From NCBI RefSeq assembly GCF_024758505.1, contig NZ_CP077970.1:5518001-5582000 (forward strand): a DNA stretch of 64,000 nucleotides, given 5' to 3'. The translations under genes and the position numbers were made by a program. Within the stretch, counting starts at the first letter, position 1. The number at the start of each line of letters is the position of its first letter. The notes beneath the pieces were generated by a model, which saw nothing but the letters and a program-made list of their open reading frames with translations, had not been told where the DNA came from and searched no databases. Below, piece by piece: positions 46,068-56,030 of this stretch. This DNA is from Bradyrhizobium arachidis. GTDB taxonomy: Bacteria; Pseudomonadota; Alphaproteobacteria; Rhizobiales; Xanthobacteraceae.

Positions 46068-46161
46068 TGGCGGAGACGGAGGGATTCGAACCCTCGATAG
46101 GCCTTTACAAGCCTATAACGGTTTAGCAAACCGCCGCCTTCAGCCACTCGGCCACGTCTCC
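46068..46161 (-). tRNA. tRNA-Ser (anticodon GCT), CCA encoded
   Basis: On the minus strand GGAGACG (46161-46155) pairs with CGTCTCC (46078-46072) as the acceptor stem, followed by discriminator G and encoded CCA (46070-46068). The anticodon arm reads GGTTTGCTAAACC with GCT in the loop. A long variable arm (ATAGGCTTGTAAAGGCCTAT) and the T-loop GGGTTCGAATCCC identify a serine class II tRNA. It decodes AGC and AGU. Confidence 0.97.
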
Positions 46162-46508
46162 AGCGAGCCGGGTATGCCCGACACGGCGGCGAGCCGCAAG
46201 CGGCAGAATTGGGGCTGGCGGGTTTCTTTGCACATGAAAGCTTTGACAGCGACGGGAGCCAAGGACAGGTCGGAACTGGCTGAGGTCCACAGCGCCGGCC
46301 GGCCGTCGTCACGCCCGCACAGCGGGTAGCCATCGCGTCAGTTGGCCGGCATCGATATTGTCGCGCGCGGAATCTCGGCACTAGCGCGGTAGTTTCGTGC
46401 CTTGAAGCGCGAGCGGCGGCCGTTGTTCTCTCCAGCAAAGGCGACTAGAGTTTTTGCACCAGTTCGCCAAAGCACAGACCCGTCATCGGGGTCCAGAAAC
46501 CCAATCAC
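46162..46508. other. 347-base gap between tRNA-Ser and the OGT gene
   Basis: It contains the upstream regions of both divergently read genes. No convincing ORF, hairpin with T run or repeat was seen; short open frames are Arg-rich shadows. Any integrase-type attachment repeat of the tRNA end is not visible within the window. Confidence 0.4.
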
Positions 46509-48518
46509 ATGTCGCAGCAAAGCCGCAACAAGGGAGCTTCGGCCCCCTCCTCACTCCATACGTCGGCTATTCTGGATCAGGCAATTGCGGCGCACCGTTC
46601 GGGCGATCTCCCGGCGGCGGAACGTGCCTACACGACCATCCTGAGGGGAAGTAGAACGCATCCCATTGCGCTCCATATGCTGGGGCTGTTGCACGCCCAG
46701 CGCGGCAATTTCGCGGACGCCGAGCCATTGCTCAAGAAGGCTGTCCGCGTCGACTCCGGTAATCCCGACGTTCTTTTCAACTATGCCAACGTGCTGCGTG
46801 CATTGGACAAGACAGACGATGCGCTCGCTTGGCTTGCGAAAGCGATTGCCCTGTCGCCGAACTTCGCAGATGCGCATCTCAATCGCGGAGCGATCCTGAT
46901 GGCGCGGCAGGAGCTTCATGGCGCCATCGCGGAATTCGATCGCGCCATTGCGATCGCGCCATCCAGCGCAGCGTTCGCAAACCGAGGCAGTGCGTTCCAG
47001 CAGCTCGATCGGCTTGATGAAGCGCATGACAGCTACCAAAGAGCCGTCGAGCTTGCACCGTCGAATCCACAGAACCATTTCGCCTTGTCTGAGGTCCTCG
47101 CCCAATTGGGTCGACACGACGAAGCTGTCGCAGCGCTCGAAAGAACGGTCGCACTGAAGAAGGCTTTCCCTTTTGCGTTAAGCAAGCTCGTTGCTTCCAG
47201 GCGGCAGCTTGCCGACTGGCGCAGTTTCGAAACTGAACAGGCCGCCCTGGACGAGGCCGTCGAAGCCGGCGTGGCGGTCGACCCCTTCACCTTCTTTCAT
47301 GCCTCGTCGTCACCCGCACACCAATTGACCTGTGCGAAGACATATGTCGCCAACGTCGCCCCGGAACGAGGTGCCGCGATACCCAAAACGCCGTCACCGG
47401 TTTCCCGGCTGCGGGTGGCGTACATGTCTGCCGATTTCCGCAGTCACGCCACTGCGCATCTGATGGCCGGACTTTTCGAGGAGCACGACCGTGAGCGTTT
47501 CGACGTCAGCGCCATCTCCTACGGACCGGATGACCGCAGCGAGATGCGCGGCCGCCTGAAGGCGGCATTCGAACGCTTCGAAGACGTCAGCCATCTTACC
47601 GACGAGGACGTGGTCAAGCTGATACGCCAGCTCGACATTGAGGTCCTCGTCGATCTCGGAGGCTTCACCGCCGGTGCGCGGCCGAAAATCCTTGCGCGCC
47701 GGCCGGCTCCCATCCAGGTCAACTATCTCGGCTTTCCCGGCACGATGGGCGCGTCCTATATCGACTACATCATGGCTGACCGGATCGTCATCCCCGAAGG
47801 AGAGCAGAAGCATTACGCCGAGAAGGTGATTTATCTCCCCGACAGCTATCAGGCGACCGACGCGAAGCGAACGGACCTGTCAAATGTACCGGCCCGGAGC
47901 GAGGTCGGACTGGCGGACGATGCATTCGTCTACTGTGCGTTCAACAGAACGTCCAAGATCACGCCTCTGCTGTTTGATGTCTGGATGAGGCTGCTTACCA
48001 AGACCGCCGGCAGTGTCCTTTGGCTGCTTGATAGCGACCCGATTGCCCGAGAGAATCTGAGGCGTGAAGCGGTTGCGCGGGGTATCGCCGCCGAGAGGAT
48101 CGTGTTCGCCCCACACGTCCCTCCTGAGGAGCACTTGGCGCGCCACCAGCTCGCCGATCTCTTCCTGGACACGTCGCCCTACAACGCCCATACCGCGGCC
48201 AGCGACGCCCTATGGGCTGGCTTGCCGGTCCTGACCTGCCTCGGCACCGCCTTTGCGGGACGTGTTGCAGCCAGTCTCCTGAATGCCGTCGGCCTTCCTG
48301 AGTTGGTGACGCGATCGCTGGACGAATATGAGGGTTTGGCGCTTCGGATCGCGCACGATTCCGAGCTTCGGACCGCCCTCAAGAGCAAGCTGAAGACGCA
48401 TCGGTCCACTTGGCCTCTCTTCGACACAGTCGGCATGACGCGACACGTCGAAAAGGCCTTCAATGAAATATGGCGCCGGCATTGCGCAGGCGAAGCGCCG
48501 GCCTCGTTTGCCGTCTAA
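46509..48518 (+). CDS. TPR-containing O-linked N-acetylglucosamine transferase, SPINDLY type
   Basis: This 669-residue glycosyltransferase adds GlcNAc or fucose-like sugars to Ser/Thr of proteins in family members; the acceptor here is unknown. Residues about 20-230 contain six or so TPR units (HPIALHMLGLLHAQRGNFADAEPLLKKAV; NPDVLFNYANVLRALDKTDDAL). The catalytic part (about 300-660) has RVAYMSADFRSHATAHLMAGLFE, VNYLGFPGTMGASYIDYI and FLDTSPYNAHTAASDALWAGLPVLT, the family's nucleotide-sugar pocket segments. The gene stands alone beside tRNA-Ser. Confidence 0.92.
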   Translation: MSQQSRNKGASAPSSLHTSAILDQAIAAHRSGDLPAAERAYTTILRGSRTHPIALHMLGLLHAQRGNFADAEPLLKKAVRVDSGNPDVLFNYANVLRALDKTDDALAWLAKAIALSPNFADAHLNRGAILMARQELHGAIAEFDRAIAIAPSSAAFANRGSAFQQLDRLDEAHDSYQRAVELAPSNPQNHFALSEVLAQLGRHDEAVAALERTVALKKAFPFALSKLVASRRQLADWRSFETEQAALDEAVEAGVAVDPFTFFHASSSPAHQLTCAKTYVANVAPERGAAIPKTPSPVSRLRVAYMSADFRSHATAHLMAGLFEEHDRERFDVSAISYGPDDRSEMRGRLKAAFERFEDVSHLTDEDVVKLIRQLDIEVLVDLGGFTAGARPKILARRPAPIQVNYLGFPGTMGASYIDYIMADRIVIPEGEQKHYAEKVIYLPDSYQATDAKRTDLSNVPARSEVGLADDAFVYCAFNRTSKITPLLFDVWMRLLTKTAGSVLWLLDSDPIARENLRREAVARGIAAERIVFAPHVPPEEHLARHQLADLFLDTSPYNAHTAASDALWAGLPVLTCLGTAFAGRVAASLLNAVGLPELVTRSLDEYEGLALRIAHDSELRTALKSKLKTHRSTWPLFDTVGMTRHVEKAFNEIWRRHCAGEAPASFAV

Positions 48519-48580
48519 GATCGCCTTGGCGCAATCCACCGATCGGTCAAAGTTCGGTTCCCTACGGCGGAGCGAACCGG

Positions 48581-48847
48581 TCAGTGCATGGTGATCCAGG
48601 CCCGCGCCTCGCGCTGCGCGGCCGCGATCTCGTCATTCGACATCTGCGCCGCGAGCTCCTGGCGATGGGCGATCGCATCCCTGCGGCCCTTCAGCGCCGC
48701 GAGATTGAACCACTTGTGCGCGGCAACGAGGTCGACGAGGCCGGAGCGGCCGCTCGCCCAGTAAAGCCCGCGCTCGAACAGCACGTCCGACAGCGCTGTG
48801 GCGTCGATCGGCGTCGCCGTCTCGAGATCAAAGGTCCCCTGAAACAT
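48581..48847 (-). CDS. Short SEL1-like repeat protein (88 residues)
   Basis: The protein consists mainly of one SEL1-type helical repeat (LYWASGRSGLVDLVAAHKWFNLAALKGRRDA) and a flanking helix (SNDEIAAAQREARAWI). Such modules mediate protein contacts; there is no catalytic motif. ATG 48847, with AGGGG upstream, was preferred to the frame start at 48904, which would add a basic leader. It is convergent with the OGT gene. Confidence 0.8.
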   Translation of the reverse strand: MFQGTFDLETATPIDATALSDVLFERGLYWASGRSGLVDLVAAHKWFNLAALKGRRDAIAHRQELAAQMSNDEIAAAQREARAWITMH

Positions 48848-48951
48848 GTCGCATCCCCTTTTATTCTTGTGCCGCCTCGTCCCCCGAGCGCGGCTCCCGT
48901 CCAACTGTTCAACTCTTCCCCATGCCGTTTGCCGGCTTGTTGGAGAGGATC

Positions 48952-49053
48952 ATGGCGAGCAAATTTGAATGGCAGTTTAAGTATCGCGATGAAGGGGACG
49001 TAAACGCGCAAGGGCCGGTCCGGCGCACGAAAATGCAAAAAGCATCGATTTAA
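48952..49053 (+). CDS. Possible 33-residue small protein
   Basis: ATG 48952 is preceded by GGAGAGGATC, an unusually good ribosome site (GGAG-AGGA ending 2 bases before the ATG). The product starts MASKFEWQFKYRDEGDVNAQ and ends with a basic stretch (RRTKMQKASI). It has no membrane segment. There is no family known to me, and without a homologue the evidence is the ribosome site and an ordinary-looking composition. Confidence 0.4.
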   Translation: MASKFEWQFKYRDEGDVNAQGPVRRTKMQKASI

Positions 49054-49561
49054 CCGACACTTCCGCGCCACGTCAGAAACGGTTTACCATCCCGATTTTC
49101 GGACAACGATAACCATGGCGCGCGGTGCTAGGCGCGCTTGCTTGCGGGTATTCGCCAGCGCAAGCAGACGACAAGTGTCCACCGCCGCGATCTCTCGCGC
49201 TACAGCGCGGGCCGCGTGACGAACTCAATCAGCGATGTCGGGGAAATGAAAAGCGCCGGTCATCGACGACGGCGTCAGGAGCGAGGGCGTCGGCGAACAC
49301 GTCAGGACCGGATCTCACCTTGGCCGCAAGGCCATTTGTGAAATTGCGGAGCCAAAGAAGGCTGACCGCACCGAACGAAGAAAACTGGTTTCTTCTGCCG
49401 GACCGGAAACCCGAGCGAGCAAGCTCGCAGGAGATTGACGATCCGACCGTCGACCTGATGTCTCGCCGACACCCTCTTTCGCCGTCAGAGCCCGTTGCTT
49501 TCGCTGATGGCTCTAATGACGCGCCGGCCGTCTAGCAGCCGGCAACTTCGACTAGGCGAAG
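49054..49561. other. 508-base stretch with at most a doubtful ORF
   Basis: A 136-codon plus frame (49125-49535) from GTG 49125 starts with a short signal-like stretch (LGALACGYSPAQA) and ends with an ordinary-looking segment (ENWFLLPDRKPERASSQE). It lacks a ribosome site, and the middle is Arg/Ser-rich. It could be a frameshifted small secreted protein; I give it about 0.3. Nothing else is seen. Confidence 0.35.
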
Positions 49562-49654
49562 TTACTTCTTCTTCTTGGCGACCTTGCGGGTCTTCTTCGC
49601 AGTCTTCTTCACTGCGCTCTTCGCCTTCTTCGCCTTCTTCGCTTTCTTGGCCAT
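49562..49654 (-). CDS. 30-residue lysine-rich (histone-like) peptide
   Basis: The minus strand reads ATG (49654) to TAA (49562) with GGAGGG 5 bases before the start. The peptide begins MAKKAKKAKKAK, continues SAVKKTAKKTRK and ends AKKKK; 17 of 30 residues are Lys or Arg and most of the rest Ala. It has the composition of the H1-like basic tails of bacterial nucleoid proteins. A role in DNA or RNA binding is inferred from charge only. The length and clean start and stop argue for a real gene rather than a chance frame. Confidence 0.65.
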   Translation of the reverse strand: MAKKAKKAKKAKSAVKKTAKKTRKVAKKKK

Positions 49655-50222
49655 GTTGCCCTCCGATGTGTGAGATGGCTTTAATCGCTGCGTGCACTCG
49701 GGGATCGAGATGCACTTCATCCCGAATACACCAACGCGAAGAAAAAAACAGCTTCTCGCTTAAGGAAGTGTTGACGCAGCAAAGCGCCTGCGCCAGCCGC
49801 GCTTGATTTGCCGACACACAGAGGCGCGTGTCTGCGATTGCAAATACTGCTCGCAGCATCGACGTCAGCGAGAGCAGCGATTGCAAGAAAACTCTATGCA
49901 GCAAGTATTTTTCTGTGCACGCGCATCGCGCATGATCAGGGCGATGATGCGCATCGCGACGCGCTCGATCATGCCGCCGAGGCGCGTCGCGGACTCTGAG
50001 TCGGGAATTTTGGCAACGAAAATATTTTCATGCTTAACGGCGCAATCGCTCGCCGAAGCGTGCGCAAGCCACCGTTGTACGCGAATCGCGTCGCGGCGAT
50101 TCGCAGGCCGTTCGCAACAAGAGCGGGGCGAGGTTTGGTGTCGATGACGCCAGGCAAGCGTCGCGGCGTGAGCTGAAGCAAGGTGACGGAGACCGCTCCG
50201 TCACCTCGCACGACGCGCGGCG
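49655..50222. other. 568-base gap upstream of the lysine-rich gene
   Basis: The gap is bounded by gatB (end) and the lysine-rich peptide (start), both minus strand. It is GC-heavy with several short palindromes (GCGATGATGCGCATCGC near 49940). Open frames at 49803-50147 and 49969-50211 look non-coding (Arg/Cys/Ser-rich). A hairpin near the gatB end is annotated separately. Confidence 0.4.
50181..50206 (-). terminator. Hairpin terminator after gatB
   Basis: A perfect 11-pair stem (AGGTGACGGAG at 50181-50191, loop ACCG, complement at 50196-50206) stands about 17 bases past the gatB stop. On the minus strand it is followed by TTGCTTC, a weak T run. Confidence 0.55.
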
Positions 50223-51707
50223 TCAGACGCCGAGCTTGGACTTGAGGAGGTCGTTGACCGCTTGCGGGTTGGCCTTGCCGCCGGACGACTTCATGACCTG
50301 ACCGACGAACCAGCCGAGCGACTGCGGCTTGTCCTTGACCTGCGCGGCCTTGTCGGGATTGGCCGCGATGATGTCGTCGACCACCTTCTCGATCGCCGAG
50401 AGGTCGGTGACCTGCTTCATGCCGCGGCTCTCGACGAGCGCGCGGGGATCGCCGCCTTCCTGCCAGACGATCTCGAACAGGTCCTTGGCGATCTTTCCGG
50501 AGATCGTGCCCTCGCCGATCAAATCGACGATCGCCGCAAGCTGCCCGGCATTGACCGGAGAGCCGGTAATACCCCGGCCTTCCTTGTTGAGGCGGCCGAA
50601 CAATTCGTTGATCACCCAGTTCGCGGCCACCTTGCCGTCGCGCGCGCGGTTGGCGAGGCCCGAAAGCACAGTCTCGTAGAACTCCGCGCTCTCGCGCTCG
50701 GCGACCAGCACGCTCGCATCATAGGGAGACAGCGAAAAGTCGGCGACGAAGCGCGCCTTCTTCTGGTCCGGCAGCTCAGGGAGCTTCGCCTTCAGCTCGT
50801 CGACGAAGTTCTGCGAGAACTCCAACGGCAAGAGATCGGGATCCGGGAAGTAACGATAGTCGTGCGCCTCTTCCTTGGAGCGCATCGAGCGCGTCTCGCC
50901 CTTGTTGGGGTCGTAAAGCCGCGTCTCCTGGTCGATCGCCCCGCCATCCTCGAGGATCTCGATCTGGCGGCGCGCCTCGTACTCGATCGCCTGGCCGATG
51001 AAGGTGATCGAGTTCATGTTCTTGATCTCGCAGCGCGTGCCGAGCGGCCCGCCGGGGCGGCGCACCGAGACGTTGACGTCGGCGCGCAAGGACCCCTTCT
51101 CCATGTCGCCGTCGCAGGTGCCGAGATAGCGCAGGATCGAGCGCAGTTTTGTCACATAGGCCTTGGCCTGCTCGGCGTCGCGGATATCAGGTTTTGAGAC
51201 GATCTCCATCAGCGCCACGCCGGAGCGGTTGAGATCGACATAGGACATGGTCGGCGACTGGTCGTGCAGCAACTTGCCGGCGTCCTGCTCAAGGTGCAGC
51301 CGCTCGATGCCGACAGTGACGCTGCGTCCGCCGTCGAGCTCGACCAGCACCTCGCCCTCGCCCACGACGGGCGACTTGTACTGGCTGATCTGGTAACCCT
51401 GCGGCAGGTCCGGATAGAAATAGTTTTTCCGGTCGAACACCGACCGCAGATTGATTTTTGCGTTGAGCCCAAGCCCGGTCCGGACAGCCTGCCTGACGCA
51501 TTCCTCGTTGATCACGGGCAGCATGCCCGGCATCGCCGCGTCGACCAGCGAGACATGTGTGTTCGGATCGCCGCCGAAGGCGGTGGACGCGCCCGAGAAC
51601 AGTTTTGAGTTCGACGTCACCTGGGCATGGATCTCCATGCCGATGACCATCTCCCAGTCACCGGTGGCGCCTTTGAGAAGCTTGTGGGGGACGGCGGGTG
51701 CGTTCAT
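50223..51707 (-). CDS. gatB: Asp/Glu-tRNA amidotransferase subunit B
   Basis: This 494-residue subunit binds tRNA and phosphorylates the misacylated Glu or Asp for amidation by GatA, giving Gln-tRNA(Gln) or Asn-tRNA(Asn). [23 protein letters not shown] is the family start; [14 protein letters not shown] and [12 protein letters not shown] are active-site segments, and a C-terminal YqeY-like helical domain ends in KSKLGV. I began at ATG 51707, where homology starts, not at the frame start 69 bases upstream. It is on the same strand as gatA and gatC but about 1.2 kb away. Confidence 0.97.
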   Translation of the reverse strand: MNAPAVPHKLLKGATGDWEMVIGMEIHAQVTSNSKLFSGASTAFGGDPNTHVSLVDAAMPGMLPVINEECVRQAVRTGLGLNAKINLRSVFDRKNYFYPDLPQGYQISQYKSPVVGEGEVLVELDGGRSVTVGIERLHLEQDAGKLLHDQSPTMSYVDLNRSGVALMEIVSKPDIRDAEQAKAYVTKLRSILRYLGTCDGDMEKGSLRADVNVSVRRPGGPLGTRCEIKNMNSITFIGQAIEYEARRQIEILEDGGAIDQETRLYDPNKGETRSMRSKEEAHDYRYFPDPDLLPLEFSQNFVDELKAKLPELPDQKKARFVADFSLSPYDASVLVAERESAEFYETVLSGLANRARDGKVAANWVINELFGRLNKEGRGITGSPVNAGQLAAIVDLIGEGTISGKIAKDLFEIVWQEGGDPRALVESRGMKQVTDLSAIEKVVDDIIAANPDKAAQVKDKPQSLGWFVGQVMKSSGGKANPQAVNDLLKSKLGV

Positions 51708-51903
51708 GGGTCTCAATGTCCGGATAAAACCATATCGGGGATGGTTGGGCTTCGCGCAACGGATCGTGCCAGTCAAGCTGGAGAACGTGGCGCGTCAATG
51801 ATCGAACGGCCTACCCGGCCCATGTTGTACCGTCGACGCCGCTCACTCGGGCATTGACGCAGGCCTCGCACGCGCCGTAGAAGTTGTGTGCAGGGGGCAG
51901 TGC

Positions 51904-52554
51904 ATGTTTTTTCGGGTTTCGATGCTGGTGGCTGTGGCCGCCATTCTCGTGTCATGTTCGACACCTTACCAGCAACAAAGCTTTACCGGCGGATCCGACG
52001 TCAAGGAGCTGAGGCCCGACGTCTTCCGCGTGAGCTTCCAGGGCAATGGCTACACCACCCGGGAGAGCGTTCAGGTCTATTGGCTTTATCGTGCTGCCCA
52101 GCTCGCGGTCGAAAAGGGATTTGCCGGATTTGAACTCCTGTCTGACATTCAGTTCGTGATGCGCCGGCCGCCGGCGGACTACCGGAGCAGCACCCGCCTC
52201 AGCAGCGCTGTGCCGTCGTTGCGCACCCTCATCCCGGTATCGCCGCAGGAGAGCGCTGCTTTCAGGATCTGGGACCGAGGCGATCTCGCCAGCCGGTCGG
52301 ATCAGCCGATCCGGCTCGCGCGCGGCGGCGCCGTGTTCATCTACACGGGCGGCGGAGCAGCGGTGCCCAAACCCGGAATCGAGGCCGACGTTCACTTCCT
52401 CCCGGCACCGGTCGAGGCGGCTCCCCCGAAAGTGTTCAATGCCAAGACGCTGCTTGCCCAGTTGGAACCGCTCATCAAGGCCGAGCGGTGCAATCTCGGC
52501 AATATCTGTCCGCATGTTCACGAGTATCTGCTGCCCAAGGGAACGCTGCGATAG
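51904..52554 (+). CDS. Lipoprotein (CC0125/CC1285-like family)
   Basis: This 216-residue protein has a lipoprotein signal (MFFRVSMLVAVAAILVSC, lipobox LVS-C). SDVKELRPDVFRVSFQGNGYTTRESVQVYWLYRAAQLAVEKGFAGFELL matches the pattern of the CC0125/CC1285 family of envelope lipoproteins. It continues with a Ser/Pro-rich middle and a two-Cys C-terminus. Function is unknown. The ATG at 51904 has GGGGG 8 bases upstream. It is divergent from gatB and convergent with the following small gene. Confidence 0.8.
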   Translation: MFFRVSMLVAVAAILVSCSTPYQQQSFTGGSDVKELRPDVFRVSFQGNGYTTRESVQVYWLYRAAQLAVEKGFAGFELLSDIQFVMRRPPADYRSSTRLSSAVPSLRTLIPVSPQESAAFRIWDRGDLASRSDQPIRLARGGAVFIYTGGGAAVPKPGIEADVHFLPAPVEAAPPKVFNAKTLLAQLEPLIKAERCNLGNICPHVHEYLLPKGTLR

Positions 52555-52582
52555 CGCGCCCCGCAAGTGCGGCCCGCCGTCT

Positions 52583-52873
52583 CTACGCTCCGAGCAGCGT
52601 GGTCGCGATCCGCTCCCACTCCGCCTGCAATGAATCCTTTGCCGTCGGCTGGCCGGCCTGGCGGTACCAATAGCCGGCATTGCCGAGATCGCCCTCGACG
52701 CGGTGCAGATAGGCATGCACCCAGGCCGCCTCGCGACCATTCTCGTCCTGCACGATCTTGTGGGCCTTGTCCCAGTCGCCCTTGGCGGCCCACCAGAGAC
52801 CTGCAAGCGGCGCGCTGAGGTCGGGCGCGGGGCCCGCGCCGTCGAGGCTGGCGATGTACGCCGCCACGTTCAC
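52583..52873 (-). CDS. Uncharacterised conserved 96-residue protein behind gatA
   Basis: GTG 52873 overlaps the gatA stop (GTGA), so translation is probably coupled. The protein is soluble and helical: [52 protein letters not shown] is a TPR-like pair of helices seen in small proteins of many bacteria. No function is known. Two further GTG codons just upstream are alternatives. Confidence 0.8.
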   Translation of the reverse strand: MNVAAYIASLDGAGPAPDLSAPLAGLWWAAKGDWDKAHKIVQDENGREAAWVHAYLHRVEGDLGNAGYWYRQAGQPTAKDSLQAEWERIATTLLGA

Positions 52874-54345
52874 CACCACCTCGCGGGCGTGAAGCGGCCG
52901 GCGGCCTGCTCGATGACTTCGCCGAGCGAGAACAGCGTCTCCTCATCGAAGGGACGGCCGATCAGTTGCAGGCCGAGCGGCAAGCCCTGCGCATCCTTGC
53001 CCGCGGGCACGCCGATGCCGGGCAGGCCCGCCATGTTCACGGTGACGGTGAAGATGTCGTTGAGATACATCTCGACGGGGTCGGCGCCGCCCTTCTCGCC
53101 GATGCCGAAGGCCGCCGATGGCGTCGCCGGGGTGAGGATCGCGTTCACGCCCTTGGCAAAGCAATCCTCGAAGTCTTTCTTGATCAGCGTGCGCACTTTT
53201 TGGGCGCGCAGGTAATAGGCGTCGTAATAGCCGGCGGAAAGCACATAGGTGCCGATCATGACGCGCCGGCGCACCTCTGCGCCAAAACCTTCGGCGCGGG
53301 TGTTCTCGTACATGTCGATGATGTTCTTGCCCTGCTCGCGCAGGCCGTAGCGCATGCCGTCATAGCGCGCGAGGTTGGACGAGGCCTCTGCCGGCGCCAC
53401 GATGTAATAGGCCGGCAGCGCGTATTTGGTGTGCGGCAGCGACACCTCGACGAGCTCGGCGCCGGCCGCCTTCAGCCAGGCTGCGCCCGCTTCCCAAAGC
53501 TTTTCGATCTCGGCCGGCATGCCGTCGAGCCGGTACTCCTTGGGAATGCCGATCTTCATGCCCTTCACGGACCTGCCGATCGCGGCCTCGTAGTCCGGCA
53601 CGGCAATGTCGACCGACGTCGTATCCTTGGGGTCGTGGCCCGCCATCGAGCGCATCAGAATCGCGGCATCGCGCACGCTGCGCGCGATCGGACCGGCCTG
53701 GTCGAGCGAAGACGCAAAGGCAACGATGCCCCAGCGCGAGCAGCGGCCATAGGTCGGCTTGATGCCGACGGTCGCGGTGAACGCCGCCGGCTGGCGGATC
53801 GAGCCGCCGGTGTCGGTCGCGGTCGCGCCCATGCACAGCAATGCAGCAACGGCCGAGGCTGAGCCGCCGGACGAGCCGCCCGGCACCAGCGTGGTGTTGG
53901 AACCCTCGCGCCGCCAGGGATTGCCGACCGGTCCGAAGCACGAGGTCTCATTCGACGAGCCCATGGCGAACTCGTCATTGTTGAGCTTGCCGAGCATGAC
54001 GGCGCCGTCGCGCCAGAGCTGCGAGGTGATCGTGGACTCGTAAGTCGGCACGAAATTGCCGAGGATCTTTGAGCAGGCGGTCGTGCGCACGCCCTTGGTC
54101 GCGAACAGATCCTTGATGCCGAGCGGGATGCCGGCGAGCGGACCCGCATCGCCCTTGGCGATCTTGCCGTCGGCCTCGCGCGCCATGGCACGCGCCTGGT
54201 CGGGCGTCTCCATGACGAAGGCATTGAGCACGCGCGCCGCCTCCATCGCGGAAAGATGCGCGTCGGTCAGCTCCAGCGACGTGAAAGTCTTGGCCGCGAG
54301 ACCCTTGCGGGCCTCGGCGAGCGTCAGCGATGTCAAATCGGTCAT
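52870..54345 (-). CDS. gatA: Glu/Asp-tRNA amidotransferase subunit A
   Basis: This 491-residue amidase hydrolyses glutamine and passes ammonia to GatB. The Ser-cisSer-Lys triad is visible: the lysine in [12 protein letters not shown], the first serine in [16 protein letters not shown], and the second in [13 protein letters not shown]. Its ATG overlaps the end of a 70-residue gene by four bases, and its stop overlaps the next gene. The gene order is gatC, 70-residue gene, gatA, 96-residue gene. Confidence 0.97.
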   Translation of the reverse strand: MTDLTSLTLAEARKGLAAKTFTSLELTDAHLSAMEAARVLNAFVMETPDQARAMAREADGKIAKGDAGPLAGIPLGIKDLFATKGVRTTACSKILGNFVPTYESTITSQLWRDGAVMLGKLNNDEFAMGSSNETSCFGPVGNPWRREGSNTTLVPGGSSGGSASAVAALLCMGATATDTGGSIRQPAAFTATVGIKPTYGRCSRWGIVAFASSLDQAGPIARSVRDAAILMRSMAGHDPKDTTSVDIAVPDYEAAIGRSVKGMKIGIPKEYRLDGMPAEIEKLWEAGAAWLKAAGAELVEVSLPHTKYALPAYYIVAPAEASSNLARYDGMRYGLREQGKNIIDMYENTRAEGFGAEVRRRVMIGTYVLSAGYYDAYYLRAQKVRTLIKKDFEDCFAKGVNAILTPATPSAAFGIGEKGGADPVEMYLNDIFTVTVNMAGLPGIGVPAGKDAQGLPLGLQLIGRPFDEETLFSLGEVIEQAAGRFTPARWW

Positions 54346-54554
54346 TTATTGATCGGGCTACAGAAGAACGGGGACAGGGTCTTGTCGTTGGCCGGGTCGT
54401 CTTTCTTGACGGCGGCATTCGCTGCCGCCTCGAGCTGGTCGAGCACGGCATTGACGGCGACATTGGGATCGGCAGCCTTGCCCTGCCGCTCCATCGCGTC
54501 GAGATAATTCATGTAGGCCTGATAGGCCTTCTCATCGTCGCATAGCAGGCACAT
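54342..54554 (-). CDS. Uncharacterised 70-residue protein between gatC and gatA
   Basis: The protein starts [25 protein letters not shown], with a CxxC pair that might bind a metal or form a disulphide. A short Ala-rich helical part follows, and it ends [10 protein letters not shown]. It overlaps the gatA ATG by four bases (ATGA) and follows gatC by 17 bases, so it is translated with the amidotransferase genes. I know of no function. Confidence 0.8.
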   Translation of the reverse strand: MCLLCDDEKAYQAYMNYLDAMERQGKAADPNVAVNAVLDQLEAAANAAVKKDDPANDKTLSPFFCSPINK

Positions 54555-54571
54555 CGCAACGTTCCAAAAGT

Positions 54572-54937
<366 letters not shown>

Positions 54938-56014
54938 CTAGCCGGCCAGCGCTTTCAGGCGGGCAAGCGCCGTTTTGGCCAGATCCCGGGTCAATTCGGC
55001 CGCCGGGACCTCGCGGCCCAAGCCGATGGCCTGGCCCGCCCAGAGATTTGTGAATTCCACCCTGCCCTGCTTTTCGGCAGCCGCCTTCAGGGGCCCGAGC
55101 GCGGTCGCCGCATGCGGGAAGCTTGGTGCATCCGGCGAGATCGGGCCGACCTCGCGCATCACGCGGTTGGCGACGCCGCGAGCCGGGCGTCCGGTCATGA
55201 CGTTTGTGATGACGGTCGAGGCATCACCGGCCTCCGCCAGCGCCTTTCGCGCTGATACACTGACCTTGGATTCCGGACAGCGCAGATAGGCGCTTCCGAT
55301 CTGCACGCCGGACGCCCCGAGCGCGAAGGCCGCCGCGATGCCGCGCCCGTCAGCAATGCCGCCGGCTGCGATCACCGGCACCTTCACGGCATCGACCACC
55401 TGCGGCACCAGCGCAAAGGTGCCGGGCTGCTCTGCGATGTTGTCGGTCAGAAACATGCCGCGATGGCCGCCGGCCTCGGCACCTTGCGCGATTACGGCAT
55501 CGACGCCGTTCTGCTCGAGCCAGACCGCTTCCTTGACTGTCGTCGCCGAGGAAATGACGAGGCAGCCGGCCGCCTTCACGCGCCTCAGCAGCGCCTGGTC
55601 CGGCAGGCCGAAATGGAAGCTGACGACCTCCGGCTTCAGCTCCTCCACGACATCGCAGAACGCCGCATCGAACGGCGCGCGATTGGCCGCAGCAATCGGC
55701 GCGGACGGATCAAGGCCGTACTCCTCGTAGTAAGGCGTCAGCCGCTCTTTCCAGCGCGCTTCCGATTCCGCCGAGAGCTCGAGCGGCTTGTGGCAGAAGA
55801 AGTTGACGTTGATCGGCGCGGAGACGCGCTGGCGGATGATGTTGACCTGCTCGCGCGCCTTCTCGGCCGAGATCATCGCGCACGGCAGCGAGCCCAGCGC
55901 GCCGCCTTGCGCGGCCGCGATCACCAGCTCCGCATCCATGATGCCCGCCATCGGCGCCAGCACGATGGGGAACTCGGTCTTGAAGAGGTCGATCAGTCGA
56001 CGATTGGGCCACAT
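54938..56014 (-). CDS. Nitronate monooxygenase family flavoprotein
   Basis: This 358-residue TIM-barrel FMN enzyme fits the NMO/2-nitropropane dioxygenase family. PIVLAPMAGIMDAELVIAAAQGGALGSLPCAM begins it; VDAVIAQGAEAGGHRGMF and PVIAAGGIADGRGIAAAFALGASGVQIGSAYLRCPES are FMN-phosphate-binding segments. Members oxidise nitronates, but some act on other substrates. It is the first of two NMO genes here. Its upstream side is a large palindromic repeat. Confidence 0.9.
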   Translation of the reverse strand: MWPNRRLIDLFKTEFPIVLAPMAGIMDAELVIAAAQGGALGSLPCAMISAEKAREQVNIIRQRVSAPINVNFFCHKPLELSAESEARWKERLTPYYEEYGLDPSAPIAAANRAPFDAAFCDVVEELKPEVVSFHFGLPDQALLRRVKAAGCLVISSATTVKEAVWLEQNGVDAVIAQGAEAGGHRGMFLTDNIAEQPGTFALVPQVVDAVKVPVIAAGGIADGRGIAAAFALGASGVQIGSAYLRCPESKVSVSARKALAEAGDASTVITNVMTGRPARGVANRVMREVGPISPDAPSFPHAATALGPLKAAAEKQGRVEFTNLWAGQAIGLGREVPAAELTRDLAKTALARLKALAG

Positions 56015-56030
56015 GGTTTCTCTCTCGCTC

